DNA of 51,661 nucleotides from Elysia marginata (GCA_019649035.1 BMAT01002581.1:39749-91409), one strand, 5' to 3'; numbered from the stretch's first letter, positions 1 to 13,960 are shown. Notes: generated from the letters alone by a model not told the origin. Numbers and translations are program-made.

Positions 1-151
1 TATCAGAGCTCCAGTTAAATGGACTCCACTGTAAACCTGACATACTTTAAATTGGATCCAGAACACATGTACAGAAAATGGGCTGTTAAAAACAATGCAC
101 AACTGATTCTTAATCATACTACAGCGTCTTTTCAAACTATCTGACACTTAC

Positions 152-3100
152 TTGTTACTGACCACCATTGATATCAAATCTGGAGGAACATAGTCAAATA
201 TTGGAGCAATAACTTCCACTTTAGACAAAAGCTCTGCATCTTCATAGTCCAAAAGCTCATTAGGACTTGCAAACTTATTGAAAGAAGCCTGTTTAAAAAT
301 AAAGAGACAACTTTTTTTTTTATGTGTGTGTGTGGAAAAACTTTCTCATAGCAAACAAAGCAACATAAAAATAGGGATGCCAAGCAAATTTTCTGAAAAT
401 AACTGAAAATACTGGTGCTATATTTTTCCACTGATAACCTTGTTCAAAATATTTCATTAAGGGACACTGAATTGCCATTGGTCATGGGATCAATCTTGTT
501 AAAATGTGTGTGTTTGTTAAGTTCCTCAGGTTGCAATAAAATAACCCAGAATAAAAAACTGAAAAATGGCATCTCTCTAAAAAGTAAACGTTATCTAGGA
601 GAATAAATTCACAAACACATCAATTCTTATTTACTGTTTATAGTCCAGATGCCATATGATTTTTTTGCATGTAATAAAAAGAAAATGAACCAACCATTAC
701 ATCCTATATAAATGTCCTATCATCACACTGTGCAATAGTTGCTCTTGTTTTGATGATAGATAAAGATTAGTTATTACACCTAAACAGAACAGTTCAATCG
801 ATTGGAAAAAAAATATGTAAAAAGTCGGAAAAACAGGAGATTTGGCATCACTATTATGTCGGATTGGAGACAAGAACAAACAAATTCTTGTTGAATTAGA
901 AAAATCAATTTGTTCTAAACATCAACCAAACACAACAGACTTACAACATATAATCTGCTTGACTTCTTTGGAAAAAGTTTTTTTTTCTCCTTTAAATGAA
1001 AGTATTTGACTAGTTCAGACTGTAAAAAAATCCTATACCTTTGTTAGCTTTCAGAAAAAAATAGATAACTTGCAGAAACAAGTTTAGAGCATAAAATTCA
1101 GACCTGCCACTCCTCAAAATGGAAAATCAGTATGATTGAGCTAAAAAATCAGTATTCAGTGTTAAAAAATCTGTATGACCATGTACCTGTACTCTCACAA
1201 ACTCTGAAACTTCTTTAATGAAAGCATTAACAGTTCAATTTTATTGCAGCCATCGTTATTTAAATTGTTAAGGAAAAAAATAGTGGTTAGAAAACTACCA
1301 TGATCCATAATAGGCCTATCGTAAAGCATTTTGGTACATACAGGTACTAATTTAACAATTTTACTATTGCCAAAAAAAGTGAAAACACTGGAAATTAACT
1401 CTGAAACTTGGCTCCATGGGCAGTAGTTGATAGGCAGTAAAAAATCAGTATTTTGTAATAAAAATCAGAAAATCAGTATTTTCTAATATTTTGGCCAAAA
1501 ATCAGTATAATACTGATTTAATCTGTATGAATGGCAGGTCTGAAAATTGCACAAGAAGTAAAATAACAACTAATTTTATTGCAAAAACAAAGCACTAAGA
1601 AATGGGAAAAAATATCAGTTCACTAAAAAGTAAAACACATGAGAGGTGAAAAAGTGACTTACATGTTTGAGTGTGCTGTGAAACAATGGTGATAACTTGT
1701 AGAGACTAGAGCAGACAATCACCTGGAAATAAAAATGATAAAACTTTAAAATGCCCATTTACAAAACTGACATTAACTTTGCCCTTATGTTTAAAACATA
1801 AAAATACTTTTTTTCTTCTTCTGCTCAGCTGTAACAAAAATTTGGACATTTCAATTGGAATTAGGAAAATCAAATCCAACCTGCTCAATCAAGGTGCTAA
1901 AATGTATGGATGCCCAAACTATGGCTAACTCACAACTTTAAAATAAGAACCTTTTTTTGAAAATGACATGTAATTATCTCTTTTTTAATTTTAAATTTTG
2001 AAAAGTGTAGCAACATGTCCAAACCTAGTAAATAAAAAATTAAAAACAAGCAGCATTGTCAACAAAATAGCTGATTATGCCAAAATAACCTAATAACCAT
2101 TACCTAAATATCTGCTTAGAAATATAGTAAGAAGCTTCTTTTTTCTATAAAAACTTATATTTGCTGATGGAGAATTCAATGGAAGTAATTTGCAGATCAG
2201 CATAATATGAACATGAGGATGCTGGGAAATATCCAGGCAATTTCTCCATCATTGGCAATTTAAGCTCATAGCCATTTCACAATGTAATAAGCTTACTAGT
2301 ATAATTCATAATACACTGTATATCACATGTGATTGAAAAGCAAGACAACATGCTCACATCTTTATTGTGCTCCTTGGCTAAAAGAGCCAAAATATTTGTA
2401 CCAGTTACTGCCTTGAGGCTGAAATAAACACAACAACACATGTATCAAATCAATCCTGTGACGTAAAAATTTATTGAGAACAAAAATTGACATGTTTCTC
2501 CAAAAGTAAGTAGTGTGTAAATCTAAATCACCCCAGTCCGAATTTGCCATTAAAACTATCAAAGAAAAGTCCAAAACCTCTAACAATTATATACCGTATT
2601 TCTTTTAGAGAGGGAAAGCATTCGCATGTATCATAGCACTCAAATTTAGTCAAGAGAACAAGAACAACCTTTGTGCTCGCACTGGAATCCTCTCTTCGAA
2701 AGGACAAATAGATAGCACTGGGAGCACTTAGAATCCCCATGTGCAGCGAAAGAAGTCTTAAATAGATGAAAAAAAAAACAGCCCGCATCTAATTACCAAA
2801 CTCAGGGGTTTTTCTTACACTTAAAAGAGCTTAAATTGTGACTCGCAATCTTAAAATAACATTTATAATACTTGCACAACTGCGCATTTAAATTCAAGTT
2901 ATTTGATCAAATCATATTCAATGATGAAGATTTTTTATGAATGCCCCTTAAAAAAAAGACAGGTCACACTTGGGCAACTATAAAAATAAAATTAAAAAAA
3001 AACCCTATAGACCTATGTTACAAATAGGAAAACAAAATAGCACAAACACTAATTCCAAAACAAAGAAGGGTATCAGACTGGACACATACATAGCGAGGCT

Positions 3101-6100
3101 GACCTTACCCACTAAGTCTAAGGAGAGAGTAAAACCAAGACCTGAAGTGTAAGTTCAAGCTAGGTATATGATATAGATAACAGGGCTCGATGCATGTTCT
3201 GAGACCTGCAGCAAGTCACACATACATACAATCATAATGCTTAATACAGTAAAATCCCTTTAAACAAAAATTCTGAGGACAGCAAAGTCATTTTGGTTTA
3301 AGGAAATTTTAGTTAAGTCAGGGTAATTTATAGAAGAAAGAGGTCAACTAGATAACGAAAACAATATTGGTCAAAGTTCCAGTACTTTGGTTTAGCCAAT
3401 TTTTGTTAAACGAGAGTCAACTGTATTTACGGAGCTAGGATGTAATGGATTCTAATCGTTTCTTTGTTCTTCATACCTGCTACAGCCTCTGTCAAAATAT
3501 TTTTCCACAAATAACTATCAAGGTCTGGGGTATGGCTAACATAATCACTTGATTAACTTCAAATTTCAGTAATTTCATTTTCAAAGCTGCTTTCCTCCTT
3601 TTTTATTCCATGATCATTCTAAAAGCTTGTTAAATAAAATAGCTTTCACATCTCCATTATGAACATTACTAACATAACATATGCAGTGGAAGCACTAACT
3701 GATTAAGCAAAAAATCAATAAAACCTAAAAGAGAATGAACACAAAAAATGATTGTCTGAGAATTTCCCTTCTCATACTGGCCTACAATACATTTTTGAGA
3801 TTTCGGGTGTCTCATAATACGCCGCAAATTTTTCTTTAAAGTTTAATAGGTAGTGTCTGACAACCATGGCACAAGCACTTACCCTCCATTTGCCATAAAT
3901 GAGTGTGTTCCAATGATAACTTTATTCACGCGAGGCATGATAGTGCCAATCTGGCACTCTGTGATCAATGTTGTGTTGATTTTTGCCTCTGCTAGATTTT
4001 TAGCCATTTCATGTCCCTAAAGGAGGAAAGAAAAACAAATCTGAATTTTTTGTCTAAAAGACTTTTTAATTCATAGCTTTTCAATATGGTGCTAAAAAAT
4101 CATTTCATATGGCTAAAATAAAGAAGCTAGATATTGACTTCAGAGCACAGAAAAATTTCCCTGCTGCTCTCAGTATCAAGTCCACTACAAAAAGAGTACT
4201 ATGTAATTCTACAAATACCTTGATTAATTTTTATCTACAAAATAACTACAAAAACCACTCAATGATAAAACTTGCTGTGGGAAAATTTTGTATTATATTT
4301 TAGTTACACAGCCTTTTACTTCTAAGTTCAATTATTCTTTATTTTGCTCGTATTGCTATTTTGTAATTTTCTTAGTGTTCTATAACAGGGTTTTTAAATT
4401 TTTTCTTTGTTTTAGAATAGTATACAGACGTAGAAGGTATGATATTATGTATTTATGTATGTGAACACTGTACAAAACAAACTTCCAACTGGCATGAATA
4501 AAGAAATCGTATCTTGCCATAATTACAGTGGAATTTGCGAGAAGTCAACTTTTGTTGAAGTCAAGACCTCAGAATGATCCCGTTTTCTTTCCTACTTTAT
4601 TTTGCATTAAGTCAACTGCCTTGAACCTATTTCCACTAAGTGTCAACACCTCAAGGCCAGATGGAAAGAGATAGAGATCCCACATGGGTATTGATACAGA
4701 AAAAGAGAAAAGTGGAGGTGGGTGGGTGAGCAACCCTTGTTTCCATTCATAATTCAAAACATTGCGTGCAGCGCATGCTTGCCTGCCTGGGCCCAATGGC
4801 CTGGTGAGGACTTGTGGGGGAGAGGAAAGAAGAGAGAGGGCTAGTGCTGGACAGAGGACAGCGACTTAACTGATTGGGGCAGTTCACTGATCATTCTCCC
4901 CACTTTGCCACACCTGTCCAATTAAAGTTGAGCGCATGCAGTGTTTCTGTGTAGGCCTACACCCCCATGCATTCTATCCCTGGGTCTATTTAACCAAATT
5001 TCGCCTTCATGATGTCTCCGATTTCCTTCCTAGATTAAGTGGTCACAGTATTTACACTGCACTTGTTGAATTTATCTAGTCTAGCTCTACAGATTGCACT
5101 GTGTTATAACTACAGACTGCGCAAATTTGACTATACCTGTACTTTAATCAAGTTCATTTCCACCTCTTGCAAAATTTGTCAACCTGGAAACCAAGTTCAA
5201 ATTGTGCCAATTTTTACATGCAAGGGGCATATTCCAATCTTCTTCTTAGTTCACCTGTCACCTGTAATCCCTCCCCCCCCCACCCCCCGCTCCTCAAAAA
5301 AGGATACAGTCAACACTTTTTTTGGCCCCGAGGTATTGACTTTATCAGGATTCCACTGTATAATAAAAAAACTTTGTTCACAGTTAAACAAAACGATCTT
5401 ACATATTTAAAAAAACCCAACCTTTTTGCAACTTAACTAAACGAGTTGAATAGGCCTGTCAGTTTAATACAAAAAAGTCAGTCTCCTGAGCATTTTCCCA
5501 TGAAAGTATAATTTTCAAAAATAAAAAAAATATTTAAATCAATAAATTAGTTCTTTAGAAAATAGATTTAGACCTAAAGAATGTTTTGAGTTATAAAAGA
5601 CTACAATTTGAACAAAAAAAATAAATTAAAAAACAAACAAACAAAAAACAATCTTCACATGAAATGGTATCAAATATGATTTGTTTCTTTTAAACTAAAA
5701 AAAAAAAAAGAAAAATGAAATTCTAAAAACAATGAGAACTAGGAGACAAAAAAAGAGAGAGATATGGTGGAAAAGGACAAGAAGAAAGAGAGACAAAGGG
5801 ACAAATAAAGACACAGAAAGAGGGACAGGAAAAAAATGAGAGAGAAAGAAATAAACAGGAACAGAGACAGAAATAAAGAAAGATATGGGGAGAGAGATGA
5901 AAAAAATAAAGTAAAGAATTTTGAGAAATAAGAGATATAAAAGGTTACATGTATCAATATTATCCTCCCCATTAACATGAATCTTACATGACAGAATGGA
6001 GCGCACTCTGAGACGAGAACTTGAAATTTTATCTTTTTGAGTGCAGCACTCTGCAGGAAAAACAATATCAAACATTAAATACCAAGCAATCTTGCCAATA

Positions 6101-9100
6101 TGAAGAGGTCACAAAAATAGTATCAGACTTACATCCACTATTGCTAAATATTGTTTTTTCATACAAAATTAAAGTTTAAAAAGTTGAGTCTCCATTTCTC
6201 TGATGTTAACAATAAAGTGACACAGGAAGCATCCGACAAAAAGATTAATTTTCTCTATGAATACTATTGAAATGGAAAAAAAAATACACACATTCAGATT
6301 TTCAGTTTGCCCTCAAAAAGAAAAAGAATCAAGATTAAATATCAGCTATTGCAATAACTGTTCATATCATGAAAACCTTAAATGCCATATTATATGGAGA
6401 AAAAAGTGATGATATAAATTTAAGAGAAAAAAAATTACTGTCAATTATACAAGTTTTCCAGATCAAATGTTAAACTTAATACAAAGTTAAGAATGTTAGA
6501 AATATATTACAATTGTATTAAATAAGATGGGAAATAACAAAAGTAAAAGCCAAGAAAACCTTGAAAAATGCTTCCACTGTTCTTGACCTGCCAATAGTAA
6601 GGATGATGTCATTCTCATGGATATAATTTGTTGCCATTGCTGCTATGTTTTCAGCACTGAAAATAATTGATGAAAATATCAAATAACAAATTTACAAGCA
6701 TGTATGGCTATTGTGTAAGTTAGGTAGCCACAGGAAATCTTATTCTATAACAAATCATCATCTACTACAAAGCTCAGATTCTAAGATAAATAATACAATA
6801 AAATTGTTTTAAAACACTGGCAAACACTCAGCTCTCTAGGATAAGGTGGCTGTTTATCTTAATCATGAACTTTGTCTTTAGCTTATTATTTTAAATATTC
6901 AGAATCTTTCTATATAAAATTCTACAAAATGAGTTTAGCTGCAAAAGTTTGACATTCAGAGACATATAATAATGCAATCTTTGAAAAGTGCATTTAAAGC
7001 CCCTTGTGGCAGTGAAAAAACTTGAAACTTCGATATGACCTGTTTTATTGTATTTGGAACATAAGTTATCAGCAAGATACATGTTCTCATTAAAAAAAAA
7101 ATCAGAATTTAAAGAGATATCCAATTAGTCATCTAGATGAATATTTCACTTTCAGACATCTTTATAATTTTTTTTTTTTTTGTAGGTGTTCATAATAAAT
7201 ACACCAAAAATATTCAATTTAAATAAAGAGTAATTTGAGTAAAATTTTGACTCTTTGACATTAAAATGTCAATTTCTGAATTAAAATTTTGCACCAACTC
7301 AATTTGTTTTGGGGGACGGCAATAAATTCATTAAAACAAGATTTTTTAATACATTACTCTATGTCTCTTACCCTCCTTCTATTTCTGTTTTTAGCTCTGA
7401 AATAGCTTCAATAACAGAGGCCTAATGAAAAAATAAAGAAAACGTTCATGAATTAGTGAGAGAAAATAAAAGAGAAAAACATAACAAAAAAGTATGAGAT
7501 TAAAATTAATCTTGAACTTGAATTGAAGGAGATTTTCATCATGTATACTTTCCTACTGAAATTAAAAAAAAGTCTCAAATAAAGCAGTCAAAAATAAAAG
7601 AAAATGTGAAAAAAAAAAGTGATGACAATCTATCCTTAGATTATTTATGCTTTTGCTAAGGTTATAATTACAACTTTAAAAAGCTTTTCATGCTTTCAGT
7701 CTCATAAGCAGTATTGTCAGAGTAGACAATGAAGTGGAGTAAAGGTAATTAAATACAGCATGTAGTCACTAAAATGTTATTGCGGATTTACAAAGGTTCC
7801 CCAACAAGCCATTGCCAACCAATATACTCGCTTCATACACAAAAGAGCAACAGTTCAACAGCATAACATTCTACCATGCTGATGAGATCTTTAGCTGCCC
7901 ATAAGCTGGCACTCAATTACTGCCAGTAAAAGGAGGAAAAAAATTTCGTCAAGTGTGGTTTTACCTTCAAGTTGGGTGTGGGTTTTGCATAATCTTCCTC
8001 TTCATCATCTGCCAGTGAAGTGTCCTAAAAAGTCATATAAGAAATTAAATACATGTTAACTTTCAATTATATTTTCAAAAAATAAAAGTATATATAAAAT
8101 ATAAATATGAAGTAAAATACACACAATACCACACATAATTCTAAACTTGAGAACAAAAAAGTGCTTTTAGAGAAAAGGGCTGCAGCATTGAAAAGAATAG
8201 GAAAGAAAAAACATACTAAATAAAACACCATTAAAAGAACAAAAAAGATAAATAAATAATCACATTGTAAAAAGTCACTAAAAACTATTCATGACAACAA
8301 CAAGATTCATTTGGGTCCCTATGGAACTCATTTAAGAAAATAACATGTTACAATAATAGAATGATCCTAAAATACAGATTGTTGTGGTATGACTGGAGTA
8401 ATCAAACAATTGATAGATTATGATAGATCCTCTAAGGCAGGCAACTACTTGGAATATGAAAATTAATATTTTAGAAGATTTCACTATACTATTTTTTTAG
8501 ACAAACCTCCATTCTTTTTGTCCGCAGAAAACAAATTCTTCTGGGATAAATTGTACATCCAACTTACCTCAAAATTAACAGATCTTTCTTGTCCAGCCTC
8601 TTGAGATATGATAGCTCTGATAGGGGGGAGAATGATTATTGATAAGTTATTGTGCAATTTTTTATATCGATTTGAAAAAAAATTACAGGTGTTGGTTTAT
8701 TTGTTTGCTCATTGGAGTCAATTGAAGGCCTTTAAGTCAAGCTTGGATTCAAGAGAAACACCTTGTTTTGAATAAAAAGATCTAAGTTATAGAAAAAAGG
8801 AACCTAAAAATATACATTTAATGTCTAAAGAATGCTAAATTTATTTCTTTCAATGGACTCTGGAAGATTATCCCTACTAGCCTCTATATAATAAACATCT
8901 TACGAATTTTTTTTTAAATTGATGAATCAAATGTTTGTTAATTTGGGATGACATCATTACCTGTATTCTTCTCTGATAATTTTCAAAACTCGACGAATCA
9001 TATTCCCAATTATATTTTCTGAAGGGTCGCCAGCCTGAAGATATTTTCCCTCAGCTTTAACATGTTTGAGAAGTTCTCTGGAAATAAAAAAGAAAGAGTA

Positions 9101-12100
9101 TGGTATGTATCAACTATTTATAAACATGCCATGTCAATGGCCATTTGAACCTTCAGCTTTTTGAAGATCACCAAAATGACATTATGTTAAAACAATCATT
9201 AGGAAATATTTGCCTTAGCAAGCATATGATGAGCACAAACGAAATCCACAAACCAAGCAATTCCCCGGATTTCAAAGCTTATAATATGAGCAATAAAGAC
9301 AGTTGGGACAAACAATATTGATAACATATAGGTCCAAACATTCAAGATCTAAGATAAACATAAGGTCTTCAACATGTGCTCTAGTCCAGTTGCTGAGATA
9401 TGCTAGGAATTTTAAAGATTTTTACTTGTTGGTTTAGTCCTCCTTTAACATCACATGTAATAAGTTAAAGACATCTTTTCTGTGTGTTCAGTTTGTGATC
9501 CACTTTTTTCTATATTCCTCTAAAAATTAATCAAGAATCACCTTTATGTCTTGAGACTGAATAGGTATTTACCAATTTCTACATCTGAAAGTTTTGATAT
9601 TTCAAATTGAAGTTGAAGTATTTTTCTTTACCTTCAAACAATAAATGAAGAGCTTTGTTTGAAGCAAAGTGACACATATCTGTTTCCAACTATACAGAAA
9701 TTTCTTTCTTTTGCCTCATTTTATACATAGTCTGAGGACATTTTAAAGACAAATGATTACAACTTACAAGTAATACTAATGAGAAGCCTTTGATTAAAAT
9801 TTACCCTTAGGCTAAATTTTTCGAACATTTCTTGAAATCGTCATCTGAAAATTAGATTCTAGATAATCTTAGGCTCTTTTATGGTTGATATGGAAGGACT
9901 TAAGCAAAAAATTGCTCTTTAATTTAATGGTGAAAATAAGTGGTGAACATTATTCTCAACCTTAAAAACCAAGATAGTCAACAGATTTATTGTCATCATT
10001 AATAAAAAACATTGAAATGAAAAATCACCTTGCATTGGTAAATTTTGCTTGCGAGATGATGCGGATGAGAAGATTAATGGTGTTGATTGCTATTTCACAG
10101 GAGTTGACCGAATTCCTGAAAACCAGATATAGTATGTCATTTTTTTTAAATCACAAATTAAAAACATGGAGTGCTTTATGATTTTGTATATGAGCTACCT
10201 GACCTATCGCCTTCCGCGTCCTAGTCCTCCGACCTGGACGCCTCGGCTGCTTCTCGGATTTTCTTGGTGAGCCCTTTCCACTGTTGTCTGTCTTGTGCAA
10301 TTGATCTCAGGTGGTCGAGATCTTCGTTGATCTTGAGTCTGAGTTCGCCTGTTGGTAAGCGAGAGAGATCCTTGTTGAGGACGTTCGGTAGTGTTGTTAT
10401 TGGCCTTCCTAGAAACTTCCCACCTTTGCAAACAAAGTATGCCTCCATAGATTTATTGGCTGGAATTTCTATATCTCTTCTCAAGATCTGTCCGAAAAGG
10501 CGCCACCGGCTTTCGAGGATGTGCAATGAAAGATGTTTTCCGTTGCATTTTTTGTATAGTGATTCATTTTTCATCTTAACTGGATATTTTATATTGAGGA
10601 TTTGTTTCATTTGTTTTCGATGGAAGGCGTCTAATTTATCCTCTTCAATTTGTGTGAGTGCCCATGTGCCACAGTTGTATGTGAGTATTGATTTAACAAG
10701 TGCCTAGTATAATTTAATTTTAGTGTCTCTCTTTATTTTGTCACCTCCTATCCAGATGTTTCTAAGCTTTAGCAGTGCAGCGGTGGATAGTTGCTTTCTT
10801 CTCTCAACATCTTCTTTGTCTCCGTTGAGTGATCCTACTTTCTTAGTTTCTCTCCAGTCTTTAGCATTCCTTGACAGCCTCGTGAAATCTGTTTTGTCCA
10901 CATTGACAAAGAGTCTGTGCCTTTCGAGTGCTTTTTGTACCTCTTCTACTTTGATGAATTCCAGTGAGACAAAGTCTACATCGTCGGCGGAGAGATGTTG
11001 GTTCGTATATCTCTTAGTGCATGCTCTAAGTAGATTATGAACAAGACTGGACTGAGGCTATCTCCTTGTGGTGTGCCTACATTACTTATAAAAGGTTTTT
11101 ATTCCGTAACCTTATTCACTTTAGTGTTTACCACTGTGTTGCTCAGGAGGAAGCGAATTATTCTGACCTCGTCTTCATCTATAATTTTCTTTAGAATGTC
11201 AAGCAGAGCTTTCCTGTCGATGGTGTCAAATGCTTCGGACATGTCAATTCCTGTGATTTTAATTTCGACATTTTCAGCGTTGGTTTTTGCAGCAAGCCAT
11301 TTATGGGTCCACACCACATCAGCTGTACTTTGGTCTGGTTGAAATCCACTTTGACTGGGTGATAGGTACTTCTCAACCTGCGGTCGTATTCTGTGGAGTG
11401 TTATTATTGACAAAGCTTTCCAAAAGGTATTTAGTAGTGTAATCGGTCTTAGGTTCTTTGGTGGACCTTTAGGTTTGCCTGGTTTAGGGATAGCAATTAG
11501 TTCTCATGCATTTATGTTGGGGTCTTTTCGAAAGTGCCGTTAAATATTATTGCCAGCTGTTCGTCTTAAGCTTTCGTGCCATACTTCAGAAGTTCAGCAC
11601 TTATTCCGTCTTGGCCTGAGGCNNNNNNNNNNNNNNNNNNNNNNNNNNNNNNNNNNNNNNNNNNNNNNNNNNNNNNNNNNNNNNNNNNNNNNNNNNNNNN
11701 NNNNNNNNNNNNNNNNNNNNNNNNNNNNNNNNNNNNAAAAAAAAAAAAAACAACAACCAAAGAACAAAAAAAAAACTAACCTTAAATCCTCTTTTATAAA
11801 AGATTCAAACTTCGAGTACAACATGATTACTTCTCATGTAGGGCCTACAAATGAGTCTTTGAAAATGATATCAAATTTTTTAAAAATCGAACATAAAAAA
11901 TTACTCCAATATAAGGATAAGCATCCACCCCCCTTATTTTTTTTTGTTTTCCACCGGCCTAATTCCATGCCCCCCGTTTATTAATTTTAGCAATGCAACT
12001 TCTAGAGAATTTATTTTACAAGATCTGAATCTGATAGACACGATGTCACATTTAACTTGGGACTCGGTAATATATAGGCCTACAAACAATACATTTAAGT

Positions 12101-12258
12101 ATATTGATATAGATTTTAGATTCAGCTTTACTAAATCTAGATCTATGTTGGTTTAAGATTTAAATTTTTTTACTATTTTACCCTTTTTTCATTTCATCCA
12201 CAAATACTTCTATCCTTTCCTTCAAGCCACTGGCTTTGTCTGCTTCTCCAGTAGGCAT
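152..12258 (-). CDS. EIF2B2: Translation initiation factor eIF2B subunit beta, 12 coding exons, 3' end outside window
   Basis: The product is a regulatory subunit of the cytosolic eIF2B complex, the guanine-nucleotide exchange factor that recharges eIF2 with GTP. Exons in transcript order: 12258-12182, 10115-10029, 9077-8961, 8616-8568, 8024-7965, 7421-7372, 6656-6560, 6050-5988, 4016-3883, 2418-2358, 1722-1663, 288-152. All have AG/GT borders and join in one frame (992 nt, 330 codons plus 2 nt). Family segments seen in order are [98 protein letters not shown] and [18 protein letters not shown]. The start ATG has A at -3 and precedes the short first exon that aligns with the family N-terminus. 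About 20 C-terminal residues lie left of the window. The family is usually ~350 residues, so length fits. Introns contain only repeats and A+T-rich sequence. The gene is divergent from ANKRD13C. Assignment is by remembered family similarity, and I am very sure of it. Confidence 0.96.
1099..1542. mobile_element. Short inverted-repeat DNA transposon remnant (hAT-like?)
   Basis: The ends are imperfect terminal inverted repeats: CAGACCTGCCACTC on the left and, reverse-complemented, CAGACCTGCCATTC on the right. The 6-mer AAAATT directly abuts both ends (1093-1098 and 1543-1548), which could be a target-site duplication. The interior carries at least five copies of AAATCAGTAT in the same orientation. 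There is no coding capacity. It lies in the last complete EIF2B2 intron. The CAG...CTG ends recall hAT elements, but the direct repeat is not a clear 8 bp, so the superfamily is uncertain. Confidence 0.6.
3247..3423. mobile_element. Tigger/pogo-like MITE, 177 bp
   Basis: The element is flanked by TA on both sides (3245-3246 and 3424-3425). The left end CAGTAAAATCCCTTTAAAC and the reverse-complemented right end CAGTTGACTCTCGTTTAAC are diverged inverted repeats, each followed by AAAAATT or similar. TA target duplication and CAGT termini are typical of pogo/Tigger non-autonomous elements. It lies in an EIF2B2 intron and has no coding capacity. Confidence 0.65.
4527..5358. mobile_element. Tigger/pogo-like non-autonomous element, ~0.83 kb
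   Basis: TA dinucleotides flank the element (4525-4526 and 5359-5360). The left end CAGTGGAATTTGCGAGAAGT and the reverse-complemented right end CAGTGGAATCCTGATAAAGT form inverted repeats. The interior repeats CAAC/CCTC-type motifs near 4618-4660, and the right part carries GGCCCCGAGGTATTGAC, shared with the shorter copy at 46985-47141. No transposase domain is recognisable in the open frames inside it. It sits in an EIF2B2 intron. Confidence 0.7.
5739..5905. repeat. Purine-rich (GA/GGGA) low-complexity tract
   Basis: The plus strand is almost entirely A and G with occasional CA, made of units such as AGAGAGA, GGGACA and AAAGA. It produces two long low-complexity open frames on the minus strand that read through EIF2B2 exon 8 and its flanking intron. 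These are not genes. Confidence 0.8.
10204..11622 (-). pseudogene. Degenerate LINE (non-LTR retrotransposon) reverse-transcriptase fragment
   Basis: Read on the minus strand, the pieces run in the order of a non-LTR reverse transcriptase. [14 protein letters not shown] lies next to the N gap. Then come [16 protein letters not shown] and [18 protein letters not shown], the RT palm motif [20 protein letters not shown], an ADDVDFVS catalytic box (A-D-D), and a typical LINE C-terminal segment ending in [14 protein letters not shown]. The frame is broken between about 11098 and 10902, where the GTPQGDS and ADD motifs are in different frames, and a stop separates KIKLY from [18 protein letters not shown]. 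The 5' part is lost in the assembly gap. It lies inside EIF2B2 intron 1, in the same orientation as the gene. I cannot name the clade. Confidence 0.9.
11623..11736. other. Assembly gap (N)
   Basis: This run of N interrupts the 5' side of the LINE fragment. The right flank is a poly-A run followed by CAACAACC, so repeat and homopolymer content probably caused the gap. Confidence 0.99.
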
Positions 12259-13806
12259 AGTTCTGCACAATAATTTCCTTCCGATTATTATTTCTGCAAA
12301 AATTCAGGATCTTAACTGGATATTAATATAAATCTAGATCTTGATTTTAAATGAATTTGATATAAAATCCTCCTAAGACACAGTGTTTCATCAGCTGCTG
12401 TCGTTCACTTCGTTTATTGTTTCCATTCTGTACCACTGTAGTCAGTGTTTATGCCAAGCCAAGGGGCAGACAACTCTATGGTGTTGAAATTAAAGTGCTT
12501 TCGCAGGCTGTAACTTTTTGTCAGACCAAGGACCTTATAGATCTAATCCATAATAATAAAATCCTTGGGCCAGACCCATACTTGCTGTGCTGTCATAGTT
12601 TAGTTTTCGTGTAAAGGGCTGCAGTTTTATCACTTGGTTTTTTGTTGCATATGAACAAATTTAAGAATGTAGGCTATAACTTTTTTACCCCGCACGACGT
12701 GGATTTCACAATCACAGTATCTTGCATATCGCACAACGGTAAATTAGAGACTGAGACATAGAATTAAGAATATTATATCTCTTGTTCCTTTTCTCCCTTT
12801 TTAGCTTGTTAACAATTATAATGCTGCATGCAAAAAAAAAAAATAAAAATCGCTTAAGCCGAGGCGAACGTTTAGATACAACACATATGTGGAGAGTAGC
12901 AGTAATGATATTTTATTATAACTAGGCCAGCTCAACTCTTAAAACAATTTAATTTATTTCGAACCATCCCTCCAAATAAAAGTATAAAGTGTTAGAGGAA
13001 AACAGAGGTGTGAGGAATGAATTTTAAATAATACCAAACAGTATGGAAGCAAAGAGTGGGCGATGCGGCTCGAAATAAAAGTTGAAGAAGGGCTGAGAGT
13101 GAAGTTCTCCATTTAAAGAGGCTATCGATACAAGCAATCAAATAATCACATGCAATAGTATAAACAATAGGATCCTTGTGTTTAAAGCGACAGCACGATG
13201 ATAATGAAAACACAAAGGTAGCCTATAATTTTCTCCGCCCTGAGCTGCCAAATTTCCTCAAAATGATCCCCACATATCATGCGGGCGAAGTTCGTCCTTA
13301 AAAACCCACATACAAATTTGATATTGAATTTCGTTTGCTTAGCGGTGTGGTCAAGAAACTCTTCTCTGTGTATGGCGGGAGGTTGACATACAAGCTCACA
13401 AGGCGCACAACGCGTCCATTCCGTGATAATAGAGACCTTTAGCACACGCACCGTGTCGCACTACGCGTACGTGAAAATCGGGAAAGCAGATTGAGGAAAC
13501 TATAAAAATAATGAAACCAGTTTCTAAAAATAGACGCCACAGACGTTCGCGTCATACTCACGCGTTGCTGCTTAAAGCCTGTAATGCATGACCTAAGACT
13601 TTCCCACACCTAACGTTATGTGAAATTTGCTTCGCTGTCGTCCGTTCTCAGTTACAAGCGCGACTGTCTCGGAACAGTGCCGGCTAGAGTATAGGTCTAT
13701 AACTACACTAACAAACAATTGCGTACACTAGGGCTAAAACCATGCCGTTGCAGTGGTAGTCGTCTAGCAAACCCCAGTTTGTGCTCTTTTATATTAGTAG
13801 TAGGCT

Positions 13807-13865
<59 letters not shown>

Positions 13866-13911
13866 CCGTAGTAGTAGTAGTTGTAGTAGTAGTAGCAGTA
13901 GTGGTAGTACC

Positions 13912-13960
<49 letters not shown>
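13807..13960. repeat. (TAG)n microsatellite
   Basis: TAG/AGT trinucleotides run almost uninterrupted over ~150 bp, with two TAGTACCG interruptions and a few TTG, CAG and TGG variants. An apparent minus-strand reading frame of poly-Leu/Tyr/Thr is only the translated repeat. Confidence 0.95.

Noticed and set aside
5695-6075. Two long minus-strand open frames (Phe/Ser/Leu-rich)
   Set aside because: They are the translation of a GA-rich tract plus EIF2B2 exon 8. The true coding part is only 5988-6050, bounded by AG and GT.
13182-13451. 89-codon minus-strand frame as a candidate first exon of EIF2B2
   Set aside because: It has no similarity to the family N-terminus. The segment at 12182-12258 matches ([15 protein letters not shown]) and splices in the right phase.
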